64,000 nt of DNA from Fistularia commersonii. Its lineage: Eukaryota; Chordata; Actinopteri; Syngnathiformes; Fistulariidae. Each line of letters begins with the position of its first letter. Within the stretch, counting starts at the first letter, position 1. Shown piece by piece: positions 62,529 to 64,000 of the stretch. The stretch lies in contig JBBMNZ010000028.1 in the NCBI GenBank assembly GCA_037954325.1, forward strand, positions 8,885,001 through 8,949,000. Direction: 5' to 3'. The notes beneath the pieces are model-generated. The model saw only the letters and a program-made list of their open reading frames with translations. It was not told the origin of the DNA and made no database searches. The translations under genes and the position numbers were made by a program.

Positions 62529-64000
62529 TGGACGACTGGCGTTCATCAGAGTTGAGGATTGTCCTTCTTGGCGGCAGGAACTCTGGCAAGAGTTCACTGG
62601 GGAACCTCATTCTGGGCAGAGAGGAGTTTGTCACCAGAGAGAGGACCTCCTGCTCCTGGAGGGTGGGTTTGGTGACCCGTCGTTGGCTGACGGTGGTGGA
62701 CACCCCGGGCTGGTGGTGTGACTTCAGCTCCCGGGACACGGCCAAGCTGGTGAGGAGGGAGATCGTAGGAAGCGTGTCATTGTGCTCGCCGGGCCCGCAC
62801 GTGTTCCTCATTGCCGTCAAAGCCAGTTCGGCCTTTTCGGAGAAGCGGCGCAGGGCGTTGGAGGAGCACGTGGCGCTGCTTGGCGAGAGGGCGTGGGGTC
62901 ATTGCATCGTGGTCTTCACATCCGCTGGCCGGACTGAGCAAGAAGAAGCAGGGTGGCGAGGCGAAGGTGGGACGGCGGCTTTCTGCTGGCTGAGCGAGAA
63001 GTGTGCACAGAGGGTCCACAGCGTCTCCTTAAGCAATGGCGGTGGAGTCCCACAGCTTATGGAGAAGATCAAGAGACTCGTCATGGAAAATGGAAACCAA
63101 GTCTTTGAAATGGAGGAAAGCCTCCTATTGGCTACGGTGGAGGACAAGCGGGCGGTGGAGGAGAGGGCCCTGCGGCGGCTCACCGGAATGAAAAAGCGCA
63201 GATCACTCATGCGAGGTTAGATGATCATGTCTCTGTCGCTCCTGATGAACACAGGCGTCAGGAAAAACCTTGCTAATCTAATCAAACGCATCACTGGACT
63301 CTCAAGTCCCACGCGGTTTCACATTCCTTAAAACGTCGACTGCATTCAGCAAGACGGATTCTCTTATGCAGCCATAAGAGAAAAATGTATGAGTACATTA
63401 GAGCTGCACTAATAAATTGATGAATGATCAGTTAGAGGTCATTTTTAGAGGAATATTTCAGTATTTTTTTGGTCTATCAGATTTTATTTGGGAGGTTTCG
63501 GTTTTAGGATGTAATCTTTTTTTGAGGGATAGACATTTATTTTCAGTTCATGATCAGTTAATGTGGTGTATTATCTTAAATTGTAGTCTATTGATATCTT
63601 TGAATCGTAGACACTCCTCACTCAGTCTCTCCATTTGGTAAAGCCTTTTTAAGAGCGGGACCCAGAAAACTGAAAAAAAAAAAAAAAAAAGAATCCTAGA
63701 AAGTTCTGTGTCTCTGAACTACATTTTTAGTTTCATTAAGTTTGGAGCCTCTGGGTGTTTTCAACCTGCAAGTCACAAACCAGCGTTTTCCACTCTCTGC
63801 TCTCCAGAGAAGCTGCAGCCCATAACTCATCTCAGAATTGTGTTGCTGGGAGCAAAGGGCTCTGGGAAGACGTCGTGCCTGAACACCATCCTGGACAGAG
63901 TGAGTGTCCTGGGACCCGGAAGGACGGCTCAGTGTTGGGCTGCGGAGGGACTGGTGTTTGGGCGGCAAGTGACGGTGGTGGACACGCCGGGCTGGTGGAT
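61909..64000 (+). CDS. GIMAP-like multi-domain AIG1-type GTPase, partial at window end
   Basis: Exons 61909-61933, 62529-63215 and 63808 to beyond 64000; phases agree (MDTPELSA joined to LDDWRSSEL). The stop seen after 63215 is intronic, because the donor 'gttaga' overlaps a TAG. First domain: P-loop G1 'GGRNSGKSS', G3 'DTPGWW', then a helical, Arg/Glu-rich end. Second domain starts 'LRIVLLGAKGSGKTS' and reaches 'VVDTPGWW' at the window end. Tandem AIG1 domains are the plan of fish GIMAP8-like immune GTPases, which act at membranes in lymphoid cells (family knowledge). In the first domain the usual G4 region after 'IVVFT' reads 'SAGRTEQ' and lacks the expected acidic base-recognition residue. 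Subfamily not assigned. Confidence 0.85.
63216..63807 (+). other. Intron between the two GTPase-domain exons
   Basis: It begins with donor 'gttaga' and ends with acceptor 'tctccag'. It contains a poly(A) run near 63674-63690 and AT-rich sequence. No exon is needed for phase. Confidence 0.7.

Noticed and set aside
63216..63220. TAG after the first GIMAP domain as the true end of the protein
   Set aside because: It overlaps a GT donor, and the next exon joins in phase with a second GTPase domain.
1..64000. CRISPR arrays, operons, phage or plasmid features
   Set aside because: None seen; gene structure and repeats are those of a vertebrate nuclear genome.

Overview
This is a vertebrate nuclear genome window, almost certainly from a ray-finned (teleost) fish. 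The genes have many short exons with GT-AG introns, CpG-rich promoters lie between them, and (CA)n microsatellites and teleost-type LINE, SINE, hAT and Tc1-like repeats fill the gaps. Nothing bacterial, viral or CRISPR-like is visible.

The left 52 kb is a conserved gene block that I recognise, from family knowledge, as equivalent to human 17q21.31. In order: HROB (minus, 3010-8776), ASB16 (plus, 9814-12542), TMUB2 (plus, 16600-17649), ATXN7L3 (minus, 21261-26005, non-coding 5' end near 28.6 kb), UBTF (minus, 33242-38893, 5' end near 41.3 kb) and SLC4A1/band 3 (minus, 43409-51114). I assembled each coding sequence exon by exon from both strands, checking splice sites and reading phase. The predicted proteins are 558, 464, 323, 371, 751 and 907 residues. 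All join without a frameshift and are near the usual family lengths.

Right of SLC4A1 the order departs from the human one. There is a repeat-rich stretch (about 52.6-57.2 kb) with a nested DNA transposon and a perfect hairpin. A small selenoprotein W2 / MIEN1-family gene follows on the minus strand (57938-59779). It has an in-frame UGA at a CxxU motif and a foldable SECIS element in its 3'UTR. The window ends in the first exons of a GIMAP (AIG1-type GTPase) gene on the plus strand, cut off inside its second GTPase domain.

The neighbours do unrelated jobs: helicase loading in recombination, ubiquitin ligase substrate binding, a ubiquitin-like membrane protein, SAGA deubiquitination, rDNA transcription, anion exchange, redox selenoprotein and an immune GTPase. 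They are not an operon-like unit. The functional links visible in sequence are shared promoters (HROB/ASB16 head-to-head; ATXN7L3 with a possible divergent transcript). Transposon remnants sit mostly in introns and intergenic gaps, and I found none interrupting a coding exon.
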